A DNA stretch of 64,000 bases from Polyangiaceae bacterium (GTDB lineage Bacteria > Myxococcota_A > Polyangia > Polyangiales > Polyangiaceae). Positions within the stretch are counted from its first letter, which is position 1; every line of letters starts with the position of its first letter. Below the pieces are notes generated by a model that was given only the letters and a program-made list of their open reading frames with translations, was not told where the DNA came from and did no database searches. Position numbers and translations under genes: made by a program. The stretch covers positions 17,877-81,876 of the forward strand of contig JADLFU010000009.1 in NCBI GenBank assembly GCA_020849655.1. Reading direction: 5' to 3'. This document shows positions 44,619 through 54,998 of this stretch, piece by piece.

Positions 44619-45670
44619 CAGGCGATATGGAAGCGGAGCAGACCCCGTTCATGGAACGACTCGGCCGGACGGCCGAGCGACACGGCGCGATCGACGTCGG
44701 CGCGAAGATCTCGGAGCTCTCGGCGTTCCTCGGCGACGGGCTCGCGCGGGTCGAGGCCGAGCTGCGCGCGCTGCCCGAGGGTGACACGCCGCTCCACGCG
44801 AGCGCGCGGCACCTCGTCGAGACGGGCGGCAAGCGCCTGCGCCCGATGTGCGCGCTCCTCGCGGCGCGCGCGGGCGGCGAGATCACGGAGGCCGCGCGCG
44901 CGGTCGCCGTCGCCGTCGAGCTCGTGCACGCGGCGACCCTGCTGCACGACGACGTCGTCGACGTGGGGGAGCTGCGCCGCGGCGCGCCGGCCGCGCGGGT
45001 GCTGTACGGCAACGCCGCGAGCGTCTTCGCGGGGGACTACCTGCTCGTCGACGCGCTCCGCCGCGTGCTCGCCGCCGCGCCGCGCGAGCTGCCGGCCCTG
45101 CTCTCGCTGTTGCGCGAGATGCTCGAGGGCGAGGCGCTGCAGCTCGATCAGCGCGGGCGCCTGGACGGATCGCTCGACACCTACCTGCGGATCGTCCGGG
45201 GCAAGACGGCGAGCTTGTTCCGGTTCGCGCTCGCGGCCGGCGCGCGGGCGGGCGGCGCGCGCGAGGACGTGGCGCGCGCGCTCGGGGACTTCGGCGAGGA
45301 GCTCGGCCTCGCGTTCCAGGTGATCGACGACGCGCTGGATTTCTCGGGCGATCCCGCGGTCGTCGGCAAGAGCACGCTCACGGATCTGCGCGAGGGCAAG
45401 GCCACGTACCCGCTGCTCGTGGCGATGGGCGTCGACCCGAGGATCGGCGCCGTGCTGCGCGCGGCGCTGGCGACGGCAGACGGGCTCGACGACGCCGCGG
45501 CGACCCGCCTCGCGGCGGACATCCTCGCCACGGGCGCCGTCGAGCGCAGCGTGGAGTTCGCCGCCTCGCGCGCGGCCGAGGCGCGCGGGCACCTCGACGT
45601 CGTCCCGGACGCAGACGCGCGGCGCGCCCTCTCGACCGTCGTCACGACGCTGACCCACAGGAGGGCCTGA
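44615..45670 (+). CDS. Polyprenyl diphosphate synthase (menaquinone tail)
   Basis: A 351-residue protein from GTG 44615, which overlaps the regulator's stop; ATG 44627 is the alternative. It is a trans-type long-chain polyprenyl synthase: GGKRLRP, first Asp-rich motif LLHDDVVD, GDYLLVDA, and second motif FQVIDDALDF, then GKSTLTDLREGKATYPLL. It extends farnesyl diphosphate by isopentenyl units, as in heptaprenyl or octaprenyl synthases. Chain length cannot be read safely. In this operon the product should be the isoprenoid tail that MenA attaches to DHNA. Confidence 0.92.
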   Translation: MTGDMEAEQTPFMERLGRTAERHGAIDVGAKISELSAFLGDGLARVEAELRALPEGDTPLHASARHLVETGGKRLRPMCALLAARAGGEITEAARAVAVAVELVHAATLLHDDVVDVGELRRGAPAARVLYGNAASVFAGDYLLVDALRRVLAAAPRELPALLSLLREMLEGEALQLDQRGRLDGSLDTYLRIVRGKTASLFRFALAAGARAGGAREDVARALGDFGEELGLAFQVIDDALDFSGDPAVVGKSTLTDLREGKATYPLLVAMGVDPRIGAVLRAALATADGLDDAAATRLAADILATGAVERSVEFAASRAAEARGHLDVVPDADARRALSTVVTTLTHRRA

Positions 45671-45673
45671 GCG

Positions 45674-46636
45674 ATGATCGTCTCGGTCGGATCGGCCTCG
45701 GACGTCAAGCGCGTGACGCAGGCGCTCGCGGCGCACGGGCAGTGGGTCGCGCGCGTCGAGGCGACCGCCACGGAGCAGCTGCTCGTGCTCGCGCCGTACG
45801 GCGCCGCCGTGGACGCCGCGCGCCTGCGCGAGATCCCGGGCGTGCGCGCCGTCTCGACGCCGGCCTCCACGCGCCCGCTGCTCGACGGCGCGGGCAGCAC
45901 GGTGGCGGTCGGCGACATCGTCATCGGCGGCGAGCGGCGGACGCTGATCGCGGGGCCGTGCGCGGTCGAGTCGGAGGCGCGCATCCACGCGCTCGCCTCG
46001 ACCCTCGCGCGGCACGGCGTGTCGGTGCTGCGGGGCGGGGCGCACAAACCTCGCACGTCGCCGTACGCGTTCCGCGGGCACGGCGACGTGGCCCTCGGCT
46101 GGCTGCGCGACGCGGCCGACGCCGCCGGGATGAAGGTCGTGACGGAGGTGCTCTCCGAGGGCGACGTCGACGCGGTCGCCGCGCGCGCGGATCTCCTGCA
46201 GGTCGGCTCGCGCAACATGGCCGCCTTCGCGCTCCTGCGCGCGGTCGGGCGCGCGGGGCTGCCGGTGCTGCTGAAGCGCGGCGCGGCGGCCACCATCGAC
46301 GAGTGGCTGCTCGCCGCCGAGCACCTGCTCGCCGCGGGCGCGAGGGGCGTCGTGCTGTGCGAGCGAGGCGTCCGCGGGTTCGACCACGAGACGCGCAACC
46401 TGCTCGATCTGTCGGCCGTCGCGCTGCTCGCGAACGTGCACCGGCTGCCGGTCATCGTGGATCCGTCGCACGCGACGGGCCGGCGCGATCTCGTGGTGCC
46501 GCTCGCGCGCGCGGCGCTCGCGTGCGGCGCGGCGGGCGTGATGGTCGAGGTGCACGACCAGCCGGAGCTCGCCCTCTCGGACGGCCCCCAGGCGCTCGCG
46601 CCGGACGACGTCGCCGCGATCGGGGGCCGGTCGTGA
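45674..46636 (+). CDS. aroF: 3-deoxy-7-phosphoheptulonate (DAHP) synthase
   Basis: A 320-residue protein from ATG 45674. It starts the shikimate pathway by condensing phosphoenolpyruvate and erythrose 4-phosphate. The first 70 residues are a ferredoxin-like regulatory domain typical of the type I-beta (Bacillus/Thermotoga) form. The barrel follows: IAGPCAVESE, LRGGAHKPRTSPYAF, TEVLSEGDVDAV, QVGSRNMAAFALL, VLLKRGAAATIDEWLLAAEH (trimmed), CERGVRGFDHETRN and VDPSHATGRRDLV. The final part also matches KDO-8P synthase relatives, but the N-terminal domain makes DAHP synthase clear. It supplies chorismate for menaquinone, and possibly for amino acids. Confidence 0.93.
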   Translation: MIVSVGSASDVKRVTQALAAHGQWVARVEATATEQLLVLAPYGAAVDAARLREIPGVRAVSTPASTRPLLDGAGSTVAVGDIVIGGERRTLIAGPCAVESEARIHALASTLARHGVSVLRGGAHKPRTSPYAFRGHGDVALGWLRDAADAAGMKVVTEVLSEGDVDAVAARADLLQVGSRNMAAFALLRAVGRAGLPVLLKRGAAATIDEWLLAAEHLLAAGARGVVLCERGVRGFDHETRNLLDLSAVALLANVHRLPVIVDPSHATGRRDLVVPLARAALACGAAGVMVEVHDQPELALSDGPQALAPDDVAAIGGRS

Positions 46637-47838
46637 GCGGCCCGCGCGCCGTCGTGTCGCGGGCGTCGGGGTTCTCGCGGCTCTCGCGGGCGGCGCGGCT
46701 CCGGAAGCTGCGCGAGCTCGTGGCGCTCTCTGCCGCGTCGGAGGCGTACCTGTCGGGGGACGGAGGACTCAGCTTCGAGGAGGCCGAGCGCATGAGCGAG
46801 AACGTCGTCTCGACGTTCGGGCTGCCGCTCGGGCTCGGCCTGAACTTCGTCGTCAACGATCGCGAGTACGTGGTGCCGATGGCCGTCGAGGAGCCGAGCG
46901 TCGTCGCGGCGGCGTGCAACGCGGCGCGCATGGTGCGCGCGTGCGGGGGGTTCCGCGCGGAGGCCGATCCGTCGGTGATGACCGCGCAGGTCGAGCTCGA
47001 GGGCGTCCCCGAGCCCGACCTCGCGCCGCCCCGGCTCGCCGCGCGGCGCGCCGACGTGCTGCGAGCGTGCGACGCGGCGGTCCCCCGGCTCGTCGCGCGC
47101 GGGTTCGGTGCGCGCGACCTCGAGGCGCGCGTGCTCGATCGCGAGGAGGGCGTCGTCGTCTGCGATCTGTTCATCGACGTCGGCGACGCGATGGGCGCGA
47201 ACCTCGTCGACACGATCGCCGAGGCTGTCGCGCCGCTCATCGGCGAGATCGTCGGCGGGCGCGTCGGGCTCCGCATCCTCTCGAACCTCCCGCTGCGACG
47301 GCGCGTGCGGGTGACGTGCGAGCTCTCCGACGACGTGCTCGGCGGGCCCGAGGTGGCGGTCGCGATCTCGCGCGCGAGCCGCTTCGCCGAGCTCGATCCG
47401 CTGCGCGCGGTCACGCACAACAAGGGGTTCTTGAACGGCGTCGACGCGGCCGCGATCGCGACGGGGCAGGATTTCCGCGGCATCGAGGCGGGCGCGCACG
47501 CGTTCGCGGCGCACGGCGGCGTGTACCGGCCGCTGTCGACCTTCTCCCGGACGGCGCGGGGGCTCCTCGGCCGCGCGGAGCTGCCGCTCGCGGTCGGCAC
47601 GGTCGGGGGCTCCACGGCGGCGCACCGCGGCGTCCGCGCGGCGTTCGAGATCCTGCAGGTCGAGTCGGCGCGCGAGCTCGCGGGGGTGCTCGCGTCGGTC
47701 GGGCTCGCGTCGAACCTCGCGGCGCTGCGCGCGCTCGCGACCGAGGGGATCCAGAAGGGCCACATGCGCCTGCACCACAGGAAGGACGCGCCGCCCGCGG
47801 CGCAGTCACGCGAGGTCACGCTCGGAGGCGAGCCGTGA
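46633..47838 (+). CDS. mvaA: Hydroxymethylglutaryl-CoA reductase (class II-like)
   Basis: A 401-residue protein from GTG 46633, overlapping the aroF stop. It matches class II HMG-CoA reductases: EAERMSENVVSTFGLPLG, LNFVVNDREYVVPMAVEEPSV in parts, then DVGDAMGANLVDTIAE, HNKGFLNGVDAAAIATGQD and GTVGGSTAAHRG, with the last His region EGIQKGHMRLHHR. It reduces HMG-CoA to mevalonate with NAD(P)H. Myxobacteria build isoprenoids through mevalonate, so here it feeds the tail-forming branch of the operon. The small-molecule specificity for NADH or NADPH is not evident. Confidence 0.92.
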   Translation: MSGPRAVVSRASGFSRLSRAARLRKLRELVALSAASEAYLSGDGGLSFEEAERMSENVVSTFGLPLGLGLNFVVNDREYVVPMAVEEPSVVAAACNAARMVRACGGFRAEADPSVMTAQVELEGVPEPDLAPPRLAARRADVLRACDAAVPRLVARGFGARDLEARVLDREEGVVVCDLFIDVGDAMGANLVDTIAEAVAPLIGEIVGGRVGLRILSNLPLRRRVRVTCELSDDVLGGPEVAVAISRASRFAELDPLRAVTHNKGFLNGVDAAAIATGQDFRGIEAGAHAFAAHGGVYRPLSTFSRTARGLLGRAELPLAVGTVGGSTAAHRGVRAAFEILQVESARELAGVLASVGLASNLAALRALATEGIQKGHMRLHHRKDAPPAAQSREVTLGGEP

Positions 47839-48539
47839 GCGCGGACGCTCGGCCGGGCAGCGGCGCGATGTTCGACGGCATCGCGCGCCGCTACGACGCG
47901 CTGAACCGCGTGATGTCGCTCGGGCTCGACCCGCTGTGGCGGCGCGCGACGGTGAGGGCGCTCGGGCTCGTGGGCGCGCGGCGGGCGCTCGACGTCGCGA
48001 CGGGCACCGCCGACCTCGCGATCGCGATGGCCCGGTCGGCGCCCGAGCTCGAGGTGGTCGGGGTCGATCCGTCGCGCGAGATGCGCACCATCGGGCTCGC
48101 GAAGATCGCCGAGGCGCGGCTCACGTCGCGCGTCCGGCTGCGAGAGGGCGAGTGCGAGCGGCTCCCGTTCGGCGACGGGGAGTTCGACGCGGTGGGGATC
48201 TCGTTCGGCATCCGCAACGTGCCCGACCGCGCGGCGGGGCTCGCCGAGCTCGCGCGGGTCGCGCGGCCGGGCGCGCGCGTCGTCGTGCTCGAGCTCGCCG
48301 AGCCGCGCGGCGCGCTGTCGCCGCTCTCGCGGCTGTACGTGCACCGGGTCGTCCCGCTCGTCGGCGGCGCGGTGTCGGGGAGCGACGAGTACGCGTACCT
48401 CGCGCGGTCGATCGCGGCCTTCCCGCCGCGCGACGAGTTCGCCCGGATGATGGAGCGCGCGGGGCTCCGCGTGCGTGAGGTGCGGCCGATGACGTTCGGC
48501 GTCGTCACGCTGTACGTCGGCGAGAAGGCGCGCGCATGA
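47835..48539 (+). CDS. menG: Demethylmenaquinone methyltransferase MenG/UbiE
   Basis: A 234-residue protein from GTG 47835, overlapping the HMG-CoA reductase stop. It is a SAM-dependent methyltransferase of the UbiE/COQ5 type: FDGIARRYDALNRVMSLGLD at the start, LDVATGTADLAIAMA for SAM binding, and GISFGIRNVPDRAAGL, a family signature. It makes menaquinone from demethylmenaquinone as the last step. The organism shows no ubiquinone gene here, so MenG is the apt name. It is at the membrane-proximal cytoplasmic face in related species. Confidence 0.93.
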   Translation: MSADARPGSGAMFDGIARRYDALNRVMSLGLDPLWRRATVRALGLVGARRALDVATGTADLAIAMARSAPELEVVGVDPSREMRTIGLAKIAEARLTSRVRLREGECERLPFGDGEFDAVGISFGIRNVPDRAAGLAELARVARPGARVVVLELAEPRGALSPLSRLYVHRVVPLVGGAVSGSDEYAYLARSIAAFPPRDEFARMMERAGLRVREVRPMTFGVVTLYVGEKARA

Positions 48540-49861
48540 TCCCGGAGGCGGCGACCGGCGAGCGCGCGACGGAGCTCGCCGCCGCGTGCGACGAGGCGTG
48601 GGCCCTCGGTCGCGGCGCCGCGCGCGGGGCGCCGGCGGGCGTGCGCGTCTCGGTCGTCGTGCCGCTCGCTCGCGCGACGCTGGCCGACCTCGTCGACGAC
48701 GCGCGCCTCGGGGCGCTGTGGGCGTGGGACGCGCGCGCGCTCGGCGATCCGATCTCCGTGGTCGCGCGGGGCGCGGCGGCCTCCGCGGACGACGGGCCCG
48801 GGCTCGCGCGCGAGGTCGACGGGTGGCTCGGAGGCCTGATCGATCACGGGCGCGACGCGCCGCCGCCGCGCGTGCTCGCCGCGCTCCCGTTCGACGCGGC
48901 GGACACGCGCGAGTCCGCGTGGGGGCCGCTCGCGCGCGGCGTCGCCACCCTGCCGCGGTGGACGATGACCGACGACGGCGGCCGCCGCTCGCTGCGGCTG
49001 ATCGCGACCGCCCACGAGCTCGAGCGCCCGCTGCCTCCGTGGGCGCCGCCGAGGCGCGCGCGCGCGCCGCGCGTCACGGGGAGGAGCGGCGGCGACGACG
49101 GGTACCTCTCGCTCGTCGCGCGCGCGCTCCTGGCGCTGACGCCGGAGGTGACCAAGCTGGTCGTGGCGCGGGCGATCGAGCTGTCGCTGCGCGAGCCCGT
49201 CACCGCGGAGCAGGCGCTCGCGGCGCTCGGAGAGACGTCGGGCCTCGCCACGTTCGCGGTCGCGGCGGGCGCGCGCGCGTTCGTCGGCGCGACGCCCGAG
49301 CGGCTCGTCCTGCGGCGCGGCGCGCGGATCGAGAGCGAGGCGCTCGCCGGCACGCGGCGCGCGGGCGACGGCGGCGCGCTCACGCTCTCCGACAAGGATC
49401 GCCGCGAGCAGGAGATCGTGCGGGCGGCGATCACGGCGCGGCTCGTCGATCTCGGCGCCCGTGTCGCGCCCGCCGAGGCTGCGACGGAGCGCGCGGCGGG
49501 ATCGGTCGTGCACCTGACCACGCGGGTCTCGGCGACGCTCGACGGCGGCCCCTCCGCGCTCGCGCTCGCGCGCGCTCTCTCTCCCACGCCCGCGGTCTCG
49601 GGGCACCCGGCCGGACACGCCCTCGCGTGGCTGCGCGCCCACGAGGCGCCGCGCGGGCTCTACGCGGGGCCGGTGGGGTGGGTCGAGGCCGGCGGCGACG
49701 GGCACTTCGTCGTGGGGATCCGCTCGGCGCTGCTCTCGGGCGCGCGGGTGCACGCGTGGGTCGGCGCGGGCGTCGTCGACGGCTCGTCGCCGGCGCGCGA
49801 GCTCGACGAGACGCGCTGGAAGGCCGAGACGCTGCTCGGGCTGCTCGGGCTCGACCGATGA
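48536..49861 (+). CDS. menF: Isochorismate synthase MenF
   Basis: A 441-residue protein from ATG 48536, overlapping the menG stop. The chorismate-binding domain fills the C-terminal 260 residues: VTKLVVARAIEL with the catalytic-base Lys, TPERLVLRRGARIESEALAGT (trimmed), DKDRREQEIV, HLTTRVSATL and GHPAGHALAWLRAHE, then LYAGPVGWVEAGGDG. It converts chorismate to isochorismate with Mg2+. The N-terminal 170 residues are less conserved, as in other MenF proteins. No lyase (salicylate) extension is present. Confidence 0.92.
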   Translation: MIPEAATGERATELAAACDEAWALGRGAARGAPAGVRVSVVVPLARATLADLVDDARLGALWAWDARALGDPISVVARGAAASADDGPGLAREVDGWLGGLIDHGRDAPPPRVLAALPFDAADTRESAWGPLARGVATLPRWTMTDDGGRRSLRLIATAHELERPLPPWAPPRRARAPRVTGRSGGDDGYLSLVARALLALTPEVTKLVVARAIELSLREPVTAEQALAALGETSGLATFAVAAGARAFVGATPERLVLRRGARIESEALAGTRRAGDGGALTLSDKDRREQEIVRAAITARLVDLGARVAPAEAATERAAGSVVHLTTRVSATLDGGPSALALARALSPTPAVSGHPAGHALAWLRAHEAPRGLYAGPVGWVEAGGDGHFVVGIRSALLSGARVHAWVGAGVVDGSSPARELDETRWKAETLLGLLGLDR

Positions 49862-51597
49862 GCGCACAGACGAACCTGCACATGCGCTGGGCGGCGCGGA
49901 TCGTGGCCGCGCTCGCGGAGGCGGGCGTCGCGCACGCGGTGGTCAGCCCAGGCTCGCGGTCGACGCCGCTCACGCTCGCGCTCGCGGACGACCGTCGGGT
50001 CGCGCTGCACGTCGTGCTCGACGAGCGCTCGGCCGCCTTCGTCGCGCTCGGGATCGCGCGGGCGAGCGGCAGGCCCGCCGCGGTCGTCGCGACGAGCGGC
50101 ACGGCGCCCGCGCACTGGTACCCCGCGGTCATCGAGGCGTCCGAGAGCGGCGTGCCCCTCGTGCTGCTGTCGGCCGACAGGCCGTGGGAGGCGCAGCACG
50201 CGGCGAGCCCGCAGACGATCGATCAAGCGCACCTCTTCGGCCGATACGCGCGGCGCTTCGTGGACGTCGGCGCGCCGACCGCGAGCGACGAGGCGCTGCG
50301 GGCGCTGTCGCGCGCGGTCACCGAGGCCCTGTCGCGGTCGCGGTCGCCGGAGCCGGGGCCGGTGCACCTCAACGCGCGGTTTCGCAAGCCGCTCGAGCCG
50401 CGCGCGCTCGCCTGCGATCCCGTGGGCGACGCGGCCTCGATCGCGCTCTCCGCGCCGGCCGTGAGGCTGATCACCCCGCGGGCGAGCGTCGCTCCGTCCG
50501 AGCTCGCGCCGGTCGTGGAGCTGCTCGCGTCCACGGAGCGCGGGTTGATCGCGGCGGGCCCGATGCCGCTCGGCGCCGCGGCGTGCGCGGACGCGCTCGG
50601 GGCGCTCGCGTCGCGCGCCGGGTTCGCCGTGTACGCGGAGGCGACCAGCCAGCTGCGCCGCGACCTCGGCGAAGGCGTCGTCACGGCGCCTCACCTCGAT
50701 CTGCTGCTGCGCGCGGGGGCGCTGCCGGACGACGCGCTGCCCGAGGTGATCGTGGAGATCGGCGCGCCGCCCGTCGCGTCCTCCTGGTCGTCGCTCCTCG
50801 ATCGCACAGGCGCGGGCAGGATCGTCGTCTGCGAGCGCGGCGTGCCGGACCCGCGCGGCGACGCCCGCGTGGTCGTGCAGGGCGACGTCGCGGAGACGCT
50901 GCGCGCGCTCGCCGACGCGTCGCCTGCCCGCGGCGCGTCGCGGTTCGCGCGCGCGTGGCGCGAGCTGTCGGCGCGCGCTCGGGCCGCGGTGGAGGCGGCG
51001 AGGCCGACGGGCGAGGCGGAGATCGCCCGCGCGGCGGCGCAGGCGGCGGGCGCGGACGCGCTCTTCTTGGTGGGGAACAGCACGCCCGTGCGAGACGTCG
51101 ACACGTGGGCGCCTTTCCCGACGCCCGGCGCGGGCGTGCTGCACCAGCGCGGCGCGAGCGGGATCGACGGCCTCGTCGCGCAGGCGGTCGGCGCGACGAT
51201 CGGGGCCGGGCGCCCGGTGGTCGCGCTGCTCGGAGATCTCACGTTCCTGCACGACGCGTCGAGTCTGGCGTCGCTCGCGCTCGCCGCGGCGCCGCTCACG
51301 ATCGTGGTCGTCGACAACGGCGGCGGGCGCATCTTCGACGAGCTCCCGATCGCGCGGGCGGGGCGCGCCGATTTCGAGCGGCTCGTCACGACGCCGCAGC
51401 GGGTCGATCCCGCCGCGCTCGCCGCGGCGTACGGCGTCTCGCTCACGCGGGCGCGCGGAGGCGATGAGCTGCGCGCGGCGCTCGCCGACTCACGGATGAC
51501 GGCCCCGCGCGTCGTGTGGGCGGACGCGGCGCCCGGCTCGGCGACGGCGGCGAGGGCCCGCGCGGTGGCGGCGCTCACGGCGGGCGGCGCGCGATGA
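49858..51597 (+). CDS. menD: SEPHCHC synthase MenD
   Basis: A 579-residue thiamine-diphosphate enzyme from ATG 49858, overlapping the menF stop. It adds the succinic semialdehyde unit from 2-oxoglutarate to isochorismate. Typical blocks are [101 protein letters not shown] and the thiamine-binding [12 protein letters not shown]...[10 protein letters not shown]. The length matches the family. Next gene menH starts within its stop. Confidence 0.95.
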   Translation: MSAQTNLHMRWAARIVAALAEAGVAHAVVSPGSRSTPLTLALADDRRVALHVVLDERSAAFVALGIARASGRPAAVVATSGTAPAHWYPAVIEASESGVPLVLLSADRPWEAQHAASPQTIDQAHLFGRYARRFVDVGAPTASDEALRALSRAVTEALSRSRSPEPGPVHLNARFRKPLEPRALACDPVGDAASIALSAPAVRLITPRASVAPSELAPVVELLASTERGLIAAGPMPLGAAACADALGALASRAGFAVYAEATSQLRRDLGEGVVTAPHLDLLLRAGALPDDALPEVIVEIGAPPVASSWSSLLDRTGAGRIVVCERGVPDPRGDARVVVQGDVAETLRALADASPARGASRFARAWRELSARARAAVEAARPTGEAEIARAAAQAAGADALFLVGNSTPVRDVDTWAPFPTPGAGVLHQRGASGIDGLVAQAVGATIGAGRPVVALLGDLTFLHDASSLASLALAAAPLTIVVVDNGGGRIFDELPIARAGRADFERLVTTPQRVDPAALAAAYGVSLTRARGGDELRAALADSRMTAPRVVWADAAPGSATAARARAVAALTAGGAR

Positions 51598-52301
51598 CGC
51601 CCATCGTGCTCCTGCACGGGGCGCTCGGCGCCCCGTCGAGCTTCGACGAGGTGCGCGCGAGGCTCGACCGCTCGCACGAGGTCTGCGCGCCGTGGCTGCC
51701 CGGCCACGGCCCGTCGAGGGCGCCGCTGCCGGAGACGTTCGAGCTCGCCGCGGCGGAGCTCGCGCGCGAGGTGCCTCGCGGCGCGCTCCTGGTCGGGTAC
51801 TCGCTCGGCGGGAGGCTGGCGCTCGCGCTGACGCGCGCGGTCGCGTGCGCGGGGCTCGTGCTCGTCGGCGCGCACGCGGAGCCCGGCGACGACGCGAGGC
51901 GCGCGTGGGACGACGAGCAGGCCGCGGCGGCGCGCCTGGATTTCCAGGCGTTCGTCGCCTCGTGGGAGCGCCTGCCCGTGTTCGCCACCCAGTCCGACGA
52001 CGACCGCGCTCGCCAGCGCGCGACCCGGCTCTCGCACGACGGGGCGCGCGTGGCGTGGGCGCTCTCGACGCTCGGCCAGGGGCGCATGCCCGATCTCTCC
52101 CCGACGCTCGCCGCGCAGGAGGCGCCCACGCGCTGGCTCGTCGGCGAGCGGGACGCGCGCCTGGTCGCGTCCGCCCGTCGGGCGCGCCTGTCTCCGGCTG
52201 TCCGCCTGACCATCGTCCCCGACAGGGGACACAACCTGATCCTCGAGGCGCCCGCGGTGGTCGCCGCGGCGATCGAGTCCGTTCACAAGGAGCTGTCATG
52301 A
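51594..52301 (+). CDS. menH: SHCHC synthase MenH
   Basis: A 235-residue alpha/beta hydrolase from ATG 51594, overlapping the menD stop. MenH eliminates pyruvate from the MenD product to give SHCHC. Motifs are [27 protein letters not shown], nucleophile elbow [12 protein letters not shown], an Asp in GERDARLV and the final His in [12 protein letters not shown]. Position between menD and menB supports MenH rather than a general esterase; sequence alone would leave this open. Confidence 0.87.
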   Translation: MTPIVLLHGALGAPSSFDEVRARLDRSHEVCAPWLPGHGPSRAPLPETFELAAAELAREVPRGALLVGYSLGGRLALALTRAVACAGLVLVGAHAEPGDDARRAWDDEQAAAARLDFQAFVASWERLPVFATQSDDDRARQRATRLSHDGARVAWALSTLGQGRMPDLSPTLAAQEAPTRWLVGERDARLVASARRARLSPAVRLTIVPDRGHNLILEAPAVVAAAIESVHKELS

Positions 52302-53128
52302 CCCAGTCCACAGAGTTCACCCGCGTCGACCTCGGCTTCGAGGACGTGCGCTACGAGAAGACCGCCGACGGCATCGCGAAGATCACGATCTGCCGACCCG
52401 AGGTGCACAACGCGTTCCGCCCGCGCACGGTGAAGGAGCTCATCCGCGCGTTCGACGTCGCGCGCGACGACGCGGACGTCGGCGTCGTCATCCTGACGGG
52501 CGAGGGCGATCACGCGTTCTGCGCGGGCGGCGATCAGCGCGTGCGCGGCGAGGGGGGCTACGTCGGCGCCGACGGCGTCCCGCGGCTCAACGTGCTCGAT
52601 CTGCAGCGGCAGATCCGCGCGCTGCCGAAGCCCGTCGTCGCGATGGTGCGCGGCTACGCGATCGGCGGCGGCCACGTGCTGCACATGATCTGCGATCTCA
52701 CGATCGCGGCCGACAACGCGCGGTTCGGGCAGACCGGGCCGAAGGTGGGCAGCTTCGACGCGGGCTACGGCTCGGCGTACATGGCGCGCATCGTCGGGCA
52801 GAAGAAGGCCCGCGAGATCTGGTTCCTCTGCCGGCAGTACTCGGCCGCGGACGCGCTGCAGATGGGCCTCGTGAACCGCGTGGTGCCGCTCGCCGAGGTC
52901 GAGCAGGAGACGCTCACCTGGTGCCGCGAGATGCTCGCGAACAGCCCGATGGCGCTGCGGTTCCTGAAGGCCGCGATGAACGCCGACTGCGACGGCCAGG
53001 CCGGCCTGCAGGAGCTGGCGGGGAGCGCGACGTTGCTCTTCTACCTCTCGGAGGAGGGCAAGGAGGGCAAGCAGGCGTTCCTCGAGAAGCGGCGGCCGAA
53101 CTACAAGAAGTTCAAGCGCTTCCCGTGA
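52298..53128 (+). CDS. menB: 1,4-dihydroxy-2-naphthoyl-CoA synthase MenB
   Basis: A 276-residue crotonase-fold enzyme from ATG 52298, overlapping the menH stop. It cyclises o-succinylbenzoyl-CoA (Dieckmann-type). The family signature [17 protein letters not shown], the oxyanion-hole region [18 protein letters not shown], and [18 protein letters not shown], with the Asp that marks bicarbonate-independent MenB, are all present. The C-terminus [14 protein letters not shown] is characteristic. Cytoplasmic hexamer in relatives. Confidence 0.96.
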   Translation: MTQSTEFTRVDLGFEDVRYEKTADGIAKITICRPEVHNAFRPRTVKELIRAFDVARDDADVGVVILTGEGDHAFCAGGDQRVRGEGGYVGADGVPRLNVLDLQRQIRALPKPVVAMVRGYAIGGGHVLHMICDLTIAADNARFGQTGPKVGSFDAGYGSAYMARIVGQKKAREIWFLCRQYSAADALQMGLVNRVVPLAEVEQETLTWCREMLANSPMALRFLKAAMNADCDGQAGLQELAGSATLLFYLSEEGKEGKQAFLEKRRPNYKKFKRFP

Positions 53129-54033
53129 CAGAGGCCGCGTCGATCGAGCGAGGCTCCCTGCGCGCGTGGGTGCTCGCGGCGCGCCCGCAGACGCTGCCGG
53201 TGTCGATGGTGCCCGTGGCGGTCGGGACGGCGATCGCCGCCGCGCGTGGGGGCGCGCGGCCTCCGGTCGCCCTCGCGTGCCTCGGCGTGTCGCTCTTGCT
53301 GCAGATCGCGGCGAACCTCGCGAACGACGTCTTCGATTTCGAGAAGGGCGCGGACACCGCGGCGCGGCTCGGGCCGCTGCGCGCCGCGCAGGCGGGGCTG
53401 CTCACGCCCCGCGCGATGAAGGTCGGGCTCGCGGTCGCGCTCGCGCTGGCGACGGCGACGGGCCTCTCGCTCGTGCTCGTCGGCGGCTGGCCGGTGCTCG
53501 CGCTCGGCGCGCTCGCGCTGCTGTCGGCGGTCGCGTACACGGGCGGGCCGTACCCGCTCGGGTACAACGGGCTCGGCGATGTGTTCGTGTTCGGGTTCTT
53601 CGGCGTGGTCGCGGTGGTCGGGACGGCGGCGCTGCAGACGGGCGCGTACGATCCCGTGGCCTTCGCCGCCGCGGCGCCGATCGGCGCGCTGTCGACCGCC
53701 GTCCTGGTCGTCAACAACGTGCGTGACCACGAGACGGACGTCGCGGCGGGCAAGCGCACGCTCGTCGTGCGGCTCGGGCGCCGGTTCGGGGTCGCCGAGT
53801 ACGCGGCGCTGATGCTGGTCGCGTACGCGACGCCGCTCGGCCTCGTGGGCGCGCGCGCGGCCTCTCCCGTCGTGCTCTTGCCGACGCTGACCTTGCCGTT
53901 CGCCGTGCGCCTCTGCCTCGCGGTCGCCGAGGAGCGCGGGGCGAAGCTCAACGCGCGGCTCCGGGCGACGGCGAAGCTGATGGTGGCGTTCGGCGCGCTG
54001 TTCGCCGCGGGGCTCTACCTCGGGGTGCGGTGA
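53125..54033 (+). CDS. menA: 1,4-dihydroxy-2-naphthoate polyprenyltransferase MenA
   Basis: A 302-residue integral membrane protein from GTG 53125, overlapping the menB stop. Eight to nine hydrophobic helices are visible. The first Asp motif is [14 protein letters not shown], the second [17 protein letters not shown], both typical of UbiA-superfamily prenyltransferases and the latter of Men[16 protein letters not shown] at the start is also a MenA feature. It joins the polyprenyl tail made by the first enzyme of the operon to DHNA. Confidence 0.94.
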   Translation: MTEAASIERGSLRAWVLAARPQTLPVSMVPVAVGTAIAAARGGARPPVALACLGVSLLLQIAANLANDVFDFEKGADTAARLGPLRAAQAGLLTPRAMKVGLAVALALATATGLSLVLVGGWPVLALGALALLSAVAYTGGPYPLGYNGLGDVFVFGFFGVVAVVGTAALQTGAYDPVAFAAAAPIGALSTAVLVVNNVRDHETDVAAGKRTLVVRLGRRFGVAEYAALMLVAYATPLGLVGARAASPVVLLPTLTLPFAVRLCLAVAEERGAKLNARLRATAKLMVAFGALFAAGLYLGVR

Positions 54034-54998
54034 GCCCGCGCGTCGCGGTCGACGAGGTCGGTGGCGGCGACGTCATCGCGCACGCGGCCGGGCGGCGGGT
54101 CGCGCGGCGCGGCCTCGCGGTCACGCTGACGGGCGACGACGGCGTGACGGGCGAGGGCGAGGCGTCGCCGCTGCCCGGCTACTCGCCGGAGCCGCTCTCC
54201 CTCGTGCGCGAGGAGCTGCGCTCGGGCACCCCGCGCTCGGGCTCGGCGCGGTTCGCGCTCGAGTCGGCGGAGGTGGATCTCGCGGGCAAGCGCGCGGGGC
54301 TGTCGGCGGCGCGCGTGCTCGGGGGCGACGCCGCCCAGCGCGCCGTCCCGTGCGCGACCGTCGTCGTGAGCGAGGACCCGGCCGCGCTCGACGCCGCGCT
54401 GCGCTCGGGCGCCCGCGCGCTGAAGCTGAAGCTCGGCCCGGACGCGCGCGCGGCGGGGCGGTGGCTGCTCGCCGCGCGCCGGCAGGTGGGGGACGGCGTC
54501 GAGCTGCGCGCCGACGCGAACGGCGCCTACGATCTCGACGACGCGCGCGCGCTGCTCGCGGTCGCGGCGGACGCGGGCGTCTCGTTCGTCGAGGAGCCGA
54601 CCCGCGGCCTCGGGCTGCTCGCGCTCTTGGGCGCGGGGGCGCCGATCGCGATCGACGAGTCGCTCGCGCTGCCCGGCCTGCGCGAGGCGGCGCTCGCGTC
54701 GCCCGCCGTCTCGGTGTTCGTGCTGAAGCCCGCGATGTTTGGTTTGTTGAACAGCCGCGCGATGGCGCTCGAGGCGCACGCGGCGGGCAAGCGGGTGGTG
54801 GTGACGCACCTGTTCGACGGGCCGGTGGCGCTCGCGGCGGCGGCGGCGGTCGCGCTCTCCTTGCCCTTCGCGCCGCTCGCGTGCGGGCTCGCGCCTCACG
54901 ACGGGCTCCTCGCGTACCCGCGCCGGCGGATCGCGGGGCTGGGCCGCCACCTGGTCGAGGACGTCGGCGCGCCGGGGCTGGGGCTCGACGCGCCGTGA
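54030..54998 (+). CDS. menC: o-Succinylbenzoate synthase MenC
   Basis: A 322-residue enolase-superfamily enzyme from GTG 54030, overlapping the menA stop. It dehydrates SHCHC to o-succinylbenzoate. The KxK motif LKLKLG with the catalytic Lys, the metal ligands in DANGAYDLDDA, VEEPT and IDESLA, and the second Lys in VLKPAMFG are in the correct order. Family members also include dipeptide epimerases and N-acylamino-acid racemases; the operon fixes the role. Confidence 0.92.
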   Translation: MSPRVAVDEVGGGDVIAHAAGRRVARRGLAVTLTGDDGVTGEGEASPLPGYSPEPLSLVREELRSGTPRSGSARFALESAEVDLAGKRAGLSAARVLGGDAAQRAVPCATVVVSEDPAALDAALRSGARALKLKLGPDARAAGRWLLAARRQVGDGVELRADANGAYDLDDARALLAVAADAGVSFVEEPTRGLGLLALLGAGAPIAIDESLALPGLREAALASPAVSVFVLKPAMFGLLNSRAMALEAHAAGKRVVVTHLFDGPVALAAAAAVALSLPFAPLACGLAPHDGLLAYPRRRIAGLGRHLVEDVGAPGLGLDAP